From NCBI RefSeq assembly GCF_030116705.1, contig NZ_JAOTIK010000001.1:992001-1056000 (forward strand): 64,000 nt of DNA. The letters run 5' to 3'. Origin of the DNA: Streptomyces sp. ML-6. Its GTDB lineage: Bacteria; Actinomycetota; Actinomycetes; Streptomycetales; Streptomycetaceae. Below are positions 28,963 to 37,426 of the stretch, piece by piece; the stretch's first letter is position 1; each line of letters begins with the position of its first letter. A program made the position numbers and the translations under genes. Below the pieces are notes generated by a model. That model worked only from the letters and a program-made list of their open reading frames with translations, was not told the DNA's origin and searched no databases.

Positions 28963-29892
28963 TCATGAGGTGTCTTCCCGGACGAGAGCGTCGAGCCGGC
29001 GCCGGGCCGGACCCAGGGAGCGTCTGCAGCGGCTCAGCCCCTTCCAGGGGTCGCCGTGGTCGGCCAGCCGGTCCGGGAGGGTGCGCAGGGTCCAGTGCTG
29101 CGGGCCGATCCGTTGGTCGTCGAGTTCGTCCCAGTCGAGCGGGGTGGCCACGGGGGCGTGGGGGCGGGCCCGGACCGCGTAGGGGGCCACCGAGGTCTGG
29201 GCGTAGGCGTTGCGCTGGATGTCCAGGTACAGCCGGCCGCGGCGCTTGTTCTTGCGCGCCTCGGTCGTCAGCCTGTCCGGGTACCGGCCGGCGAGAAGTG
29301 CGGCCACCTGGCGGGCGAAGGCGCGGGTGGTGTCGAAGTCGGTGTGCCGGTCCAGGAGCAGGACGAGGTGCAGGCCCCGCGAGCCCGTCGTCATCACGGC
29401 GGGCCGGAGCCCCAGTTCTTCGGTGAGGAGATGCCCGAGCTTCCTGGCGGTCCAGCGCACGATCTCGAATCCGTCACCCGGCGGATCCAGGTCGAAGACG
29501 AGCCGGTCCGGACAGTCGAGGTCGTCGATGCGGCTGAGCCATGGATGCGGAGTGATGCATGCCTGGTTGGCGAGGTAGGCCAGAGTGGCGGCGTCGTCGC
29601 ACACGACCATGGAGAGGGTCCCGTCCTCCTTGGCGACCTCTTGGCGGTGGATCCAGTCCGGGAAGTAGTCGGGGACGTCCTTGTGGAAGAACGACTTCCC
29701 GCCGTACCCGTCCGGGTGACGTTCCATGGCCAGGGGTCGTCCGCGCAGATGGGGCAGCATGGGGCGGGAGACGGTGCGGTAGAAGTCGATGAGTTCGGCC
29801 TTGGTGATGCCGTCGTCGGGGAAGAGTTCCTTGTCCGGATTCGTTATCGCGACGGTACGGCCCCCGACGCGCATGCTGTCCTTCGTACTCAC
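28963..29892 (-). CDS. LigD-type polymerase domain protein (NHEJ primase-polymerase)
   Basis: A 309-residue stand-alone LigD polymerase (archaeo-eukaryotic primase fold). It starts VSTKDSMRVGGRTVAITNPDKELFP, continues with YGGKSFFHKDVPDYFPDW, and has the catalytic DLDPPGD aspartates near the middle and GSRGLHLVLLLDR. It adds NTPs or dNTPs at broken DNA ends during non-homologous end joining. GTG at 29892 follows GGAAGGAGAAG. The ligase gene ends 13 bp upstream on the same strand, so the two are co-transcribed. Ligase and phosphoesterase modules are separate genes here, and no Ku gene is in the window. Confidence 0.9.
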   Translation of the reverse strand: MSTKDSMRVGGRTVAITNPDKELFPDDGITKAELIDFYRTVSRPMLPHLRGRPLAMERHPDGYGGKSFFHKDVPDYFPDWIHRQEVAKEDGTLSMVVCDDAATLAYLANQACITPHPWLSRIDDLDCPDRLVFDLDPPGDGFEIVRWTARKLGHLLTEELGLRPAVMTTGSRGLHLVLLLDRHTDFDTTRAFARQVAALLAGRYPDRLTTEARKNKRRGRLYLDIQRNAYAQTSVAPYAVRARPHAPVATPLDWDELDDQRIGPQHWTLRTLPDRLADHGDPWKGLSRCRRSLGPARRRLDALVREDTS

Positions 29893-29905
29893 CGCTTCTC
29901 CTTCC

Positions 29906-30925
29906 TCACTGCTTTGCCTTCGGCCGCTCGCGCACCACCTGCTCGGCGGGCTTGTCGGTGCGCAGGCCGACGTACCGGGGATGGCGCAGCTTGCCGTCAT
30001 CGGTCCACTCGGTGAAGACGATCTCGGCGACGAGCTCGGGCCGCACCCAGTGCACGCCGCGTTCGCGGACCGTGCCACCGGTGAACGGCTGCCGCTCGCA
30101 CTCCAGCGCGTCCAGGCGCTCACGCAGCCCGGCCAGGGTCCTGCGGTCGTATCCGGTGCCGACCTTGCCCGCGTAGCGAAGCCGGTCGCCCTCGTAGTAT
30201 CCGACGAGCAGTGCGCCGAAGCCGGTACGGCTGCCCGCCGGTTCGGTGAAGCCACCGATCACCAGCTCCTGCCCCTGCCCGCACTTGAACTTCAGCCAGT
30301 CCGCCGACCGCCTCGGCACGTACCGGCTGTCCGCCCGCTTGGCGACCAGTCCTTCCCAGCCCCACCCGCAGGCCTGGCGCAGATACGCCTCCCCGGTGGC
30401 GTTGCGGTGGTTCGTGAACCGCAGTGGGGCACGGAAGGCGAGGGTGTGACGCAGCAGCGCCTTGCGGGTGCGCAGTGGCAGGGAGGTGAGATCGTGGCCG
30501 TCCAGATGCAGCAGGTCGAAGGCGTAGTAGGTGACCGCGACCGCGCTGCGCCGGGCCTTGTCGGCATCGTGGATGCCCATGCGCTGTTGCAGTCGGGCGA
30601 AACTGGTGCGGGTGCCGGTGAAGGCGACCATCTCGCCGTCGACGACGAAGTCGTCGCAGCCTTGACCGGCGAGGGCCCCTGCGACCTCGGGGTAGGTGTC
30701 CGTGAGGTCCTCTCCGCTGCGGGAGGCCAATCGTGCCCCGTCGCCGTCACGGAATCCCAGGCACCGCTCTCCGTCCAGCTTGCGCTCGAAGAGCCATCCG
30801 GGATCGGAGAAGTAGTCCTTGGTCAGGGTCGCGAGCATGGGCCGTACGGTGCGCGGCTGGGCGGCGGCGCGCAGTGCTGTGCGTGCTTGTTCGGACAGAC
30901 CGTCCTGCCAGCCGGCTGCGATCAT
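29906..30925 (-). CDS. ATP-dependent DNA ligase (LigC/LigD type)
   Basis: A 339-residue ATP-dependent DNA ligase. The nucleotidyl lysine is Lys49 in FERKLDGERCLGF (motif I). Later motifs visible are EMVAF, YYAFDLLHLDG, EGLVAKRADSRY and LKFKCGQ, followed by an OB-fold domain with VGYYEGDRLRYAGKVGTGYD. It lacks fused polymerase or phosphoesterase domains. ATG at 30925 is chosen; the N-terminal extension above is out of family. It is translated just before the polymerase module (13-bp gap), which supports a role in NHEJ or base-excision ligation. Gap 30926-31084 holds no gene. Confidence 0.92.
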   Translation of the reverse strand: MIAAGWQDGLSEQARTALRAAAQPRTVRPMLATLTKDYFSDPGWLFERKLDGERCLGFRDGDGARLASRSGEDLTDTYPEVAGALAGQGCDDFVVDGEMVAFTGTRTSFARLQQRMGIHDADKARRSAVAVTYYAFDLLHLDGHDLTSLPLRTRKALLRHTLAFRAPLRFTNHRNATGEAYLRQACGWGWEGLVAKRADSRYVPRRSADWLKFKCGQGQELVIGGFTEPAGSRTGFGALLVGYYEGDRLRYAGKVGTGYDRRTLAGLRERLDALECERQPFTGGTVRERGVHWVRPELVAEIVFTEWTDDGKLRHPRYVGLRTDKPAEQVVRERPKAKQ

Positions 30926-31084
30926 TGGCCTCGGGCCCTTCCTGTCGTGCAGCGCGCCGCAGCCCGGCGGCCGGGAGGACGGCAAGGCCGGTGTGGGCCG
31001 TGTGGGGCAGGTCGGCCCCCGCCGTCGCCGGGGTCCGGGCCCGGGACGGCCGGTCCCGGCGGGCGGGGTGACGCAGTCGTGTGG

Positions 31085-31558
31085 TCAGCCTTCGATCTCG
31101 ATGTGCCGAGGCCTGGTCCCCTGCGCCTTCGGGATGGTGACGGTCAGGACGCCCTCGCTGAGGTTCGCACGGACCTCGTCGGCCTTCACGTTGGTGGGCA
31201 GGGTCGCCCGGTACTCGAACCGCCCGGTGGGGCGTCCGCGGTGGCGGATCACGCCCTCACGCCCGCATTCCTTCATCTCTCCCGAGATGCACAGCTCGTT
31301 CTCGGACATCTCGACGTCGATGTCCTCGCGGCGGATGCCCGGCACCTCGCATTCGACCACGTATGACTCGTCGGTCTCGTGCAGGTCCGCCAGGGGAGCC
31401 CAGGCCATTGCCCCGGCCAGGGGCGACCTGGCCGCACTGGAACCCAGGTACTCGCTCATCCGCTCGAACAGTTCCTCCATGTCGGACGCCATCGGCTCCC
31501 GCCAGGGGAATCCACGCTCCATCAGGCTGCCGTGCCGGTGCCGTATGGGTAGCGTCAT
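31085..31558 (-). CDS. Hsp20/alpha-crystallin family small heat shock protein
   Basis: A 157-residue small heat-shock protein. The alpha-crystallin domain (about residues 55-150) has VVECEVPGIRREDIDVEMSE, the ISGEMKE strand and the GVLTVTIPKA motif, with a short C-terminal tail PRHIEIEG carrying the IxI-type anchor. It is an ATP-independent holdase forming oligomers. It lies within the run of DNA-repair genes on the same strand, about 160 bp upstream of the ligase and about 175 bp downstream of the phosphoesterase gene. No HAIR or RheA-like operator is evident upstream. Stress induction is likely but not shown. Confidence 0.92.
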   Translation of the reverse strand: MTLPIRHRHGSLMERGFPWREPMASDMEELFERMSEYLGSSAARSPLAGAMAWAPLADLHETDESYVVECEVPGIRREDIDVEMSENELCISGEMKECGREGVIRHRGRPTGRFEYRATLPTNVKADEVRANLSEGVLTVTIPKAQGTRPRHIEIEG

Positions 31559-31733
31559 CGCGCTTCGCCTCCGCGCCTGATCGCAAAATCACCTGTTTCT
31601 TCCATGCTGATCCCCCTCGGCCCTGGCAGCGACTCGGGAGTGGCTCCCCCGTGCCGGTCCGCCCAGTCGGCCGGTCGGTCACCGTACGTGAAGGCCGGAG
31701 ACCAGCTGCAAGCGATTGACCGGCCATCAGGTG

Positions 31734-32330
31734 TCAGGCGTCCTCAGCGACATCCTCCACCGTGCGGCCGGACCGCACCGACGCCGGCTGGGAACTCACA
31801 GGATTGCGACGGGCATCAGCCCCCGCATCGGAAACCTTCACCAGGATCCACCGCTCCTGCCCTCGCTGCCCCGTACGCGTCAGCGCGTAGCCGCCGTGGA
31901 GCTTCTCCCCCTCCAGCCACACCTTGATGTGCCCTTCGTCCACCCCCTTGGTCAGGGGAACCTTCTTGCCGTCGCGCTCGGTCAGGTTCCGGTACGTCCC
32001 CGTGTCCCAGACGATGACCGGCCCGGCGCCGTACTCGCCCTCCGGGATGACGCCTTCGAAGTCCAGGTAGCCCACGGGGTGGTCCTCGGTGCGCACGGCC
32101 AGGCGCTTCTCGCGCGGGTTGGTGGAGAGCCCCTTCGGTACGGCCCAGGACTTCAGCACGCCACCCGCCTCGAGCCGGAAGTCGTAGTGCAGGGAGGACG
32201 CGGCATGCTTCTGCACGACGAAGTGCCGCCTGCCCGCTCTGCGCGGGCTGCCGCCCATCGGCTCGGGCGTCCGGCCGGTATGCCGTTTGGAACGGTACTT
32301 CTCCAGTGAGTTCTCGGCCTTGCCGGGCAT
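31734..32330 (-). CDS. LigD-type DNA 3'-phosphoesterase
   Basis: A 198-residue stand-alone LigD phosphoesterase (PE) domain. Signature is FVVQKHAASSLHYDFRLE with the metal-binding His and catalytic His-Tyr-Asp, followed by LKSWAVPKGLSTNP and VPEGEYGAG-like VIPEGEYGAG. The C-terminal tail of about 40 residues is disordered. It trims 3'-phosphates or ribonucleotides at DNA ends before ligation. ATG at 32330 is chosen because MPGKAENSLEKYRSKR is the normal PE start. With the separate polymerase and ligase genes it reconstitutes the three activities of mycobacterial LigD. Confidence 0.9.
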   Translation of the reverse strand: MPGKAENSLEKYRSKRHTGRTPEPMGGSPRRAGRRHFVVQKHAASSLHYDFRLEAGGVLKSWAVPKGLSTNPREKRLAVRTEDHPVGYLDFEGVIPEGEYGAGPVIVWDTGTYRNLTERDGKKVPLTKGVDEGHIKVWLEGEKLHGGYALTRTGQRGQERWILVKVSDAGADARRNPVSSQPASVRSGRTVEDVAEDA

Positions 32331-32489
32331 CGTCCATGACTCCTCTCGCACAGGAGTGGGCCAGAAGTGCCGCCGCTCGTCCCCGGTGAGGGCGATGGCG
32401 GCCACCGGTTCGGCTCCCACGTCCGCGCAACGCACCGTCCGTGCAACGCGCCGTCCGCGTAACGCACCACCCCCGTACCCGACATGCGT

Positions 32490-33128
32490 TCAGGCCGAAG
32501 CCGCGGAACGCACCTCCTCGGCCACCCGTTCGTCGAGGGCCGCTCGGACCAGTCCTGCGGCCAGTCGTGGCAGATCGGCGGCTTCCACGAGGGAGGCCAG
32601 TGTCCCGGGAGACGTGGACAGCCCGAGCCGCTCCGCCCCGTCCAGGGCCTTGCGGTCCAGGTAGGGGGAGAACTCCGGCCACAGCCCCTGGACCTCCCGC
32701 AGGAAGATGTTCACCCCGGTGGGACCGATGCCGGGGAACTCCCGCAGCAGCTTCTCGGGGTCCGTGCCCTCGCGCAGGCGGCGCAGGTCACCCTGGTAGC
32801 GCCCCAGCAACAGCTCTGCTCCGTCGCCGAGTTGGGTGGAGGTCCGCTCGTCGTAGCGGCGGTAGCCGCCCTCGCCGAGCGCGTCGACGCGCTGCTGCCA
32901 GGTGGCCTCCGCCATGCGTCGGGCATCGCGCATCCCGGCGGCGAACAACGCGCGGGCCGCCGCCACGGCGGTGTCCGCCCGGATCCGGGCGGACAGCAGC
33001 AACGAGAGGACCAGGAGCTGGTACAGCGGCGCAGGGGTGTTCCGCAGCCTGATGCCTGCCTGCGCGGCGTAGGTCCGGCCATGTCGATCGAGCAACGTCC
33101 GAACCACTGCCTCGTTCTTCTTGCCCAT
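32490..33128 (-). CDS. HhH-GPD family DNA glycosylase/endonuclease-like protein
   Basis: A 212-residue helix-hairpin-helix protein. The HhH motif LLREFPGIGPTGVNIFLREV lies near residue 130, and the N-terminal helices LLVLSLLLSARIRADTAVAAARALF resemble the endonuclease III core. A [4Fe-4S] cysteine loop is absent. The expected catalytic Asp after the HhH may be in PYLDRKAL; the glycosylase lysine is not obvious. It probably removes damaged bases or binds DNA. It is in line with the LigD-type genes on the same strand, suggesting a DNA-repair neighbourhood. ATG at 33128. Confidence 0.82.
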   Translation of the reverse strand: MGKKNEAVVRTLLDRHGRTYAAQAGIRLRNTPAPLYQLLVLSLLLSARIRADTAVAAARALFAAGMRDARRMAEATWQQRVDALGEGGYRRYDERTSTQLGDGAELLLGRYQGDLRRLREGTDPEKLLREFPGIGPTGVNIFLREVQGLWPEFSPYLDRKALDGAERLGLSTSPGTLASLVEAADLPRLAAGLVRAALDERVAEEVRSAASA

Positions 33129-33330
33129 GACGCACCTGCTCCCACTGCCCCACCGGTTTCAGCTTCGCCCCGTGGCGTACGGCGTGCAAACCCTGCTGCC
33201 CGCCACTGACATTGCGACCGCCGGCCGCTTCGGCCCGGTGGGTGACCGCCGGCACCGACCCCTGGACCGGCGGGCCACCGGCATGGTGCGGCCCCACGAC
33301 TGGCGGGGCGCGCCCGGCCTCGTCTCTCCG

Positions 33331-33691
33331 CTACGGTCGGTGGATCGCCCATGTCTTCGGTGTCTCGGACACCTTGACCGCGGTGAGTTCGGGCAGCTCG
33401 TCACGCCACTTTCCGAAGATCCGTTTCGCGAGATTCTCGGCAGAGGGGGTGATCCCCCATCGCCTCATTGAGGTGCCGGTGATCGAGGGTGTCGTCCATC
33501 CACTTCTTGAACACATCGAGATCGCGGTAGTCCCGCACGAACCCCGGAGGGGTCAGCTCGTGGTCCTGGGCCGGGAGTTCGAGGACGAGGATGTAGTTGT
33601 GACCGTGCATGCGGGCGCAGGGATGCCGACCCGGCAGTTCGTCGAGCACGTGGCTCGCGGAGAAGGGGAACTCCTTCGTGAGGGTGAACAC
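33331..33691 (-). pseudogene. QueD/6-pyruvoyl-tetrahydropterin synthase-like gene with a +1 frameshift
   Basis: GTG 33691, behind GAGGAAG, opens VFTLTKEFPFSASHVLDELP...ARMHGHNYILVLELPA, with the family zinc histidines in SASH and HGHNY, and DYRDLDVFKKWMDDTLDHRHLNEAMGDH. The frame then breaks. The natural C-terminus (PSAENLAKRIFGKW...AVKVSETPKTWAIHRP) is in the next frame and stops at 33331. One surplus base in the five-G run 33445-33449 explains the shift: total length is 3 x 120 + 1. Without it, a normal 119-residue enzyme results. This is a recent mutation, a sequencing error or a phase-variable tract. Confidence 0.82.
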
Positions 33692-34027
33692 GGCGACTTC
33701 CTCAACGCTTCGGATCAGCGAATTTGACGGAAGACGGTCTGCACAGGTTTCCGGACAGGCTGTCTTTCCGTGCTCAAGTCCGCACCAGTGGAGGAACCAT
33801 GGCACCGGCACTCGCACCTGTCCCGCCCCCGCCCATTGCGCATCCCGGGCCAAGAGTGCCGTCCTGTCCGGCGAACCTCCGAACGGAACCGGCGATCGGT
33901 CCGAGTGGGCCGGGCGACGAGAGCAGCCGCTCGATGTGAAGGCGGGTGAGGGGCCGACATGAACGACATGACCGCCCGCCTCACCCACCGTTTGCGTGGT
34001 CCACTTGTGGCCCTGTGGCTGCCCCGG
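33692..34027. other. intergenic region between helicase and QueD-like gene
   Basis: About 335 bp. A 46-codon frame at 33799-33939 (MAPALAPVPPPP...) follows a strong GGAGGAA site but is Pro-rich and unmatched. Near 33945-34005 a GGGTGAGG / CCTCACCC pair could form the helicase terminator. Nothing else is evident. Confidence 0.4.
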
Positions 34028-37000
34028 TCAGGCGCGCATCGCCGCGTACGCTCCGAGCCAGCCTGCCGCCAGCCGGTCGGCGCGGGTGAAAGCGGCGGCG
34101 CCGCAGCGCCCCGCCGACGGGTCGGCCGGGTCGGCGGGCGGCAGGAGCAGGGCGGTCTCCTCGCCGTCGGCGAGGTGCAGCACGGTGGTCGCACCGTTCC
34201 ACAGGCGGATCACCGCTCCGGGCGGGGCCCATGCCCGGACCGTGTCGTTCTGGAGGGTGAGGCGGACGCCGGTGGCGCGCTCCGCGAGGAGGGCGCGGTA
34301 GCGGTCCGGGGGGAGGGCGCAGTCGCCCGGCGGGGTCGTGCCGTTCCAGTCGGGCGCCTCGATGTCACGGGCCCGGGCCGCGTGCCACATCCGGGGGACG
34401 AGGTCGGGCGCGAGCGGGGCCGTGGCCATGCGCTCGCACATCCAGAGCAGGCGTCCGGCTCCTCGGTGGGGGCCCAGGGTGCGCCATCGGATGCGCAGTG
34501 CGAGGTCGCCGGCGACGACGGCGACCCAGGGGTGGACGGTGCCGAGGGGGCCCTGCGCGCCGAGCCAGGCCAGATAGCGCTGGGCCTCCTCCAGGATGCC
34601 GGTCATGGAGGCCATGGGGATGCCGAGGACGTAGGCGGGCCGGCCGCGGAAGAGGTGCGGGCGGGTCGCCGCGAGCAGCAGGACCGCGCGGGCCAGGTCT
34701 CCGGCCTGTGGCCGCTGCTCGTCGTCGCCCGGCGCCAATTCCTCCGTCGAGCCCAGTCCCCAGGGGTCTTCCGGCTCGCCGTCCGCGCCCTCGGTCTCAC
34801 GCAGGACCCGGCGAAGCGCCGTCTTCGCCCGCTCGGTGAACGGCGCCTGTTCGAGCACGGGAAGGCAGGTGCTCAGCAGGGTCGCGAGCAACTGCTCGGC
34901 GGCGAGCGGTTCTTCAGGCACCGGGGCCTGCCGCAGTGCCGTCGCCACCTCGTCGGCGATCACGGCATCCACCATGAAACGGCTGGTCAGCTTGCCCAGC
35001 GGACTGGGCTCCAGGCGGCCCTCGTCGGCAGCAGGTCGCAGACAGCCCACCTTGCCGAGGAACTGCGCCGCCTCGTGCAGCGGTTCGACGCTGTCGTGTC
35101 CCTGGTACGCGGCGAATGTTCCGGCCCACCAGCGCTCCGCCTCGTCGAGGGTGGACAGCCGCTCCTGCACGGCCTCGGCGAGGAGGTGGTCGGCCAGGTG
35201 CTCGTCGAGCCGTGAGCGTACGGTGTAGCCGGCGGCCAGCCGGGCCTGCCAGTGGGCCCGTTCGGCCGGGTCGGTGAGCAGGAACGCCCAGCCCTCGCGC
35301 TCTCCGGCGCCGATGCGTCCGGCGCGGCCGAACATCTGCTGGACCATCGACACCTCGACGCGGTCCAGGCCCAGGGTGGTGTCGCGGACGACCACCGCGC
35401 GGGCGGGGAGGTTGACGCCGGCCGCGACCGTGGAGGTGGCGACCAGGATCTCCGCCTCGCGGGCGCGGAAGGCCTGCTCGGCCTCCCGCTTGTACGGCCA
35501 GTCCCGGTAGTGCAGCCGTACACCGGCCTTGGTGCACAGGCGCTCCACCTCTTCGGCGTCGTCGGCGTCCACGCCGGCGGTGGGCACGCCCCGGTCGGCG
35601 GCCAGTGCGAGCGCCGTGGACCGCACCCCGCGCTTGCTGCCGCAGAAGACGAGGACGCTGCCGCCGTCCCCGGTGACCTGCCGGGCGATGCGCACGGCGG
35701 CCTCCGTGCGGACGGCGGCCCGCTTCGCCCAGTCCGCCTCGTCGGCCAGGGGCAGCAGGGGCAGTTGCCAGGTGAGCCGCGTGGGCCGCCAGGTGGTACG
35801 GACCAGGCGGGCGCCCAGCCACCGGGCGACCTCGTCCGCGTTGGCGACCGTCGCGGACAGGCCGACGATCCGGGTGGCCCCGCCGTCCTCCCGTACGCGG
35901 GCGAGCAGCGCCTCCAGGACGGCGCCGCGTGTCGGGTCGCCGAGCAGGTGGATCTCGTCGACGACCAGGCAGCCGACCTCCGCGAGTGCCTCCCGCAGCG
36001 AGCCCGCACGGCAGATCGCCTCGAACTTCTCGGTGGTGGCCACCCACACGTCGGCCGACCGGATCAGCTCCGTGTCCACCGCGGCCTCACCGGTCAGTCG
36101 CACCACCCGCAGCCCGCGGCTGCGCCACAGCTGGAGCTCGCGGTCGAGTTCGTCGGTGAGCGAGCGCTGCGGCACCAGCCAGGCCGCCTTGCGTCCGCGC
36201 GCATGCGCCTCCAGCGCCGCCACCATCCCGATGGGGGTCTTTCCCGCCCCCGTCGGCGCCACCACGACCAGGTGCCCGGTCTCCTCCAGCACCACCGGAA
36301 CGGCGGCGGCCTGCACCGGGTTGAACGACGGGTGCGGCAGCAGCCCGGCCCACTCGGCCGGCACCAGCTCGTCCACGGGCACGTACGCGTCGCCGTCGCC
36401 GTCCGGCAGTTCCTCCAGCGCGTCCCACTGGGCGGCGAAGGCGTCCCGGGCCGCCACCGCCCAGGGCCCGGCGGCGGGTGCCGCACCGTCCGGGCCGACC
36501 GTGACCAGGTCCGTACGGCCGCCGGTGTCGTTGACCGTGCCGACCTCCCCGCCCTCCTCCCAGTACCGGCTGACGCGGCAGGGAATGTCCCGCTCCTTCA
36601 ACCAGGTTCGCAGCGCCTCGTACTCCGGGCCGTCGGGAAGGATCACCCGCACGTCCTCGGCCGCCGTGAGCGTCGCGTCGGCCGGGCGCCACTCGGGATC
36701 GGCGACCTTGTACCACGCCAAGGCGCGCTGCTCGGTCCCGTCGGGCACGGCCAGATCCTCCGGCCACCCCGGACCGCGGTCCGCATGCGTCCCCGGACGC
36801 GGCTGGGCCGGCACCCTGACGATCGCCGTCACGGTGAGCCCCGGCCCGTCCGGGCAGGGCCCGGGCGGCACGGACGCCGGGCGGGGCCGGGTGGTCCGCC
36901 CGGCCTGGTGGGGCACGGCCTCGATCAGCTGGTCGTACCGTTTCACGCCGAGATCCGCCAGGGTGAAGGCGGTGGGACAGGCGGGGCAGACGAGCGCCGT

Positions 37001-37210
37001 GTACCGGTACGTGCGGCCCTGGGACTCGTACGGCCTGCGCAGGGCGTGCAGTTCGCCGTCGCACGCGGGGCAGCGGCGGTCGACGGTCTCCTCATGGCTC
37101 CACCCCGGCTCGGCGAACCGCGCCGGGAACTCTCCGCCCAGCGTGACTCCCCACCGCTCCCGTGCCAGGTCGGTGACGGACTTCGTCCTGCCGGAATCGT
37201 CACTGTGCAT
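34028..37210 (-). CDS. DEAD/DEAH-box helicase (Ski2/Hel308-like) with N-terminal zinc-ribbon
   Basis: A large SF2 helicase of about 1060 residues. The N-terminal part has two CxxC pairs (CPACDGEL and CPACPTAF) forming a zinc ribbon. The helicase core from about residue 300 has VVAPTGAGKTPIGM (Walker A), the DEIHLL box, GLSATVAN, and VSMVQQMFGRAGRIG (motif VI). About 350 C-terminal residues form a winged-helix and ratchet-like region. The start is uncertain between ATG 37210 and 37240; 37210 is taken as more conservative. It lies beyond the repair genes on the same strand. RNA or DNA substrate cannot be told. Confidence 0.88.
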   Translation of the reverse strand: MHSDDSGRTKSVTDLARERWGVTLGGEFPARFAEPGWSHEETVDRRCPACDGELHALRRPYESQGRTYRYTALVCPACPTAFTLADLGVKRYDQLIEAVPHQAGRTTRPRPASVPPGPCPDGPGLTVTAIVRVPAQPRPGTHADRGPGWPEDLAVPDGTEQRALAWYKVADPEWRPADATLTAAEDVRVILPDGPEYEALRTWLKERDIPCRVSRYWEEGGEVGTVNDTGGRTDLVTVGPDGAAPAAGPWAVAARDAFAAQWDALEELPDGDGDAYVPVDELVPAEWAGLLPHPSFNPVQAAAVPVVLEETGHLVVVAPTGAGKTPIGMVAALEAHARGRKAAWLVPQRSLTDELDRELQLWRSRGLRVVRLTGEAAVDTELIRSADVWVATTEKFEAICRAGSLREALAEVGCLVVDEIHLLGDPTRGAVLEALLARVREDGGATRIVGLSATVANADEVARWLGARLVRTTWRPTRLTWQLPLLPLADEADWAKRAAVRTEAAVRIARQVTGDGGSVLVFCGSKRGVRSTALALAADRGVPTAGVDADDAEEVERLCTKAGVRLHYRDWPYKREAEQAFRAREAEILVATSTVAAGVNLPARAVVVRDTTLGLDRVEVSMVQQMFGRAGRIGAGEREGWAFLLTDPAERAHWQARLAAGYTVRSRLDEHLADHLLAEAVQERLSTLDEAERWWAGTFAAYQGHDSVEPLHEAAQFLGKVGCLRPAADEGRLEPSPLGKLTSRFMVDAVIADEVATALRQAPVPEEPLAAEQLLATLLSTCLPVLEQAPFTERAKTALRRVLRETEGADGEPEDPWGLGSTEELAPGDDEQRPQAGDLARAVLLLAATRPHLFRGRPAYVLGIPMASMTGILEEAQRYLAWLGAQGPLGTVHPWVAVVAGDLALRIRWRTLGPHRGAGRLLWMCERMATAPLAPDLVPRMWHAARARDIEAPDWNGTTPPGDCALPPDRYRALLAERATGVRLTLQNDTVRAWAPPGAVIRLWNGATTVLHLADGEETALLLPPADPADPSAGRCGAAAFTRADRLAAGWLGAYAAMRA

Positions 37211-37426
37211 GATCCAACTGTGGCATCCCTTGATCACCACCCGTGAGCCGATCGCCAGATTCCCCCCCGATCAAGCCCCCGGCACGACTCGCCCCCTCCC
37301 TCGTTCGGGGCCGTCTCCGGCCCGTCCCTTGACGAGGAACTCGGCGCCGAGCCGCCGAATCGCCCGCCCGGAACGGCCGGGAGCGCTGCCGTCGGGTGGG
37401 CGGGGCGACCTCGGCGCCTCACGGGC

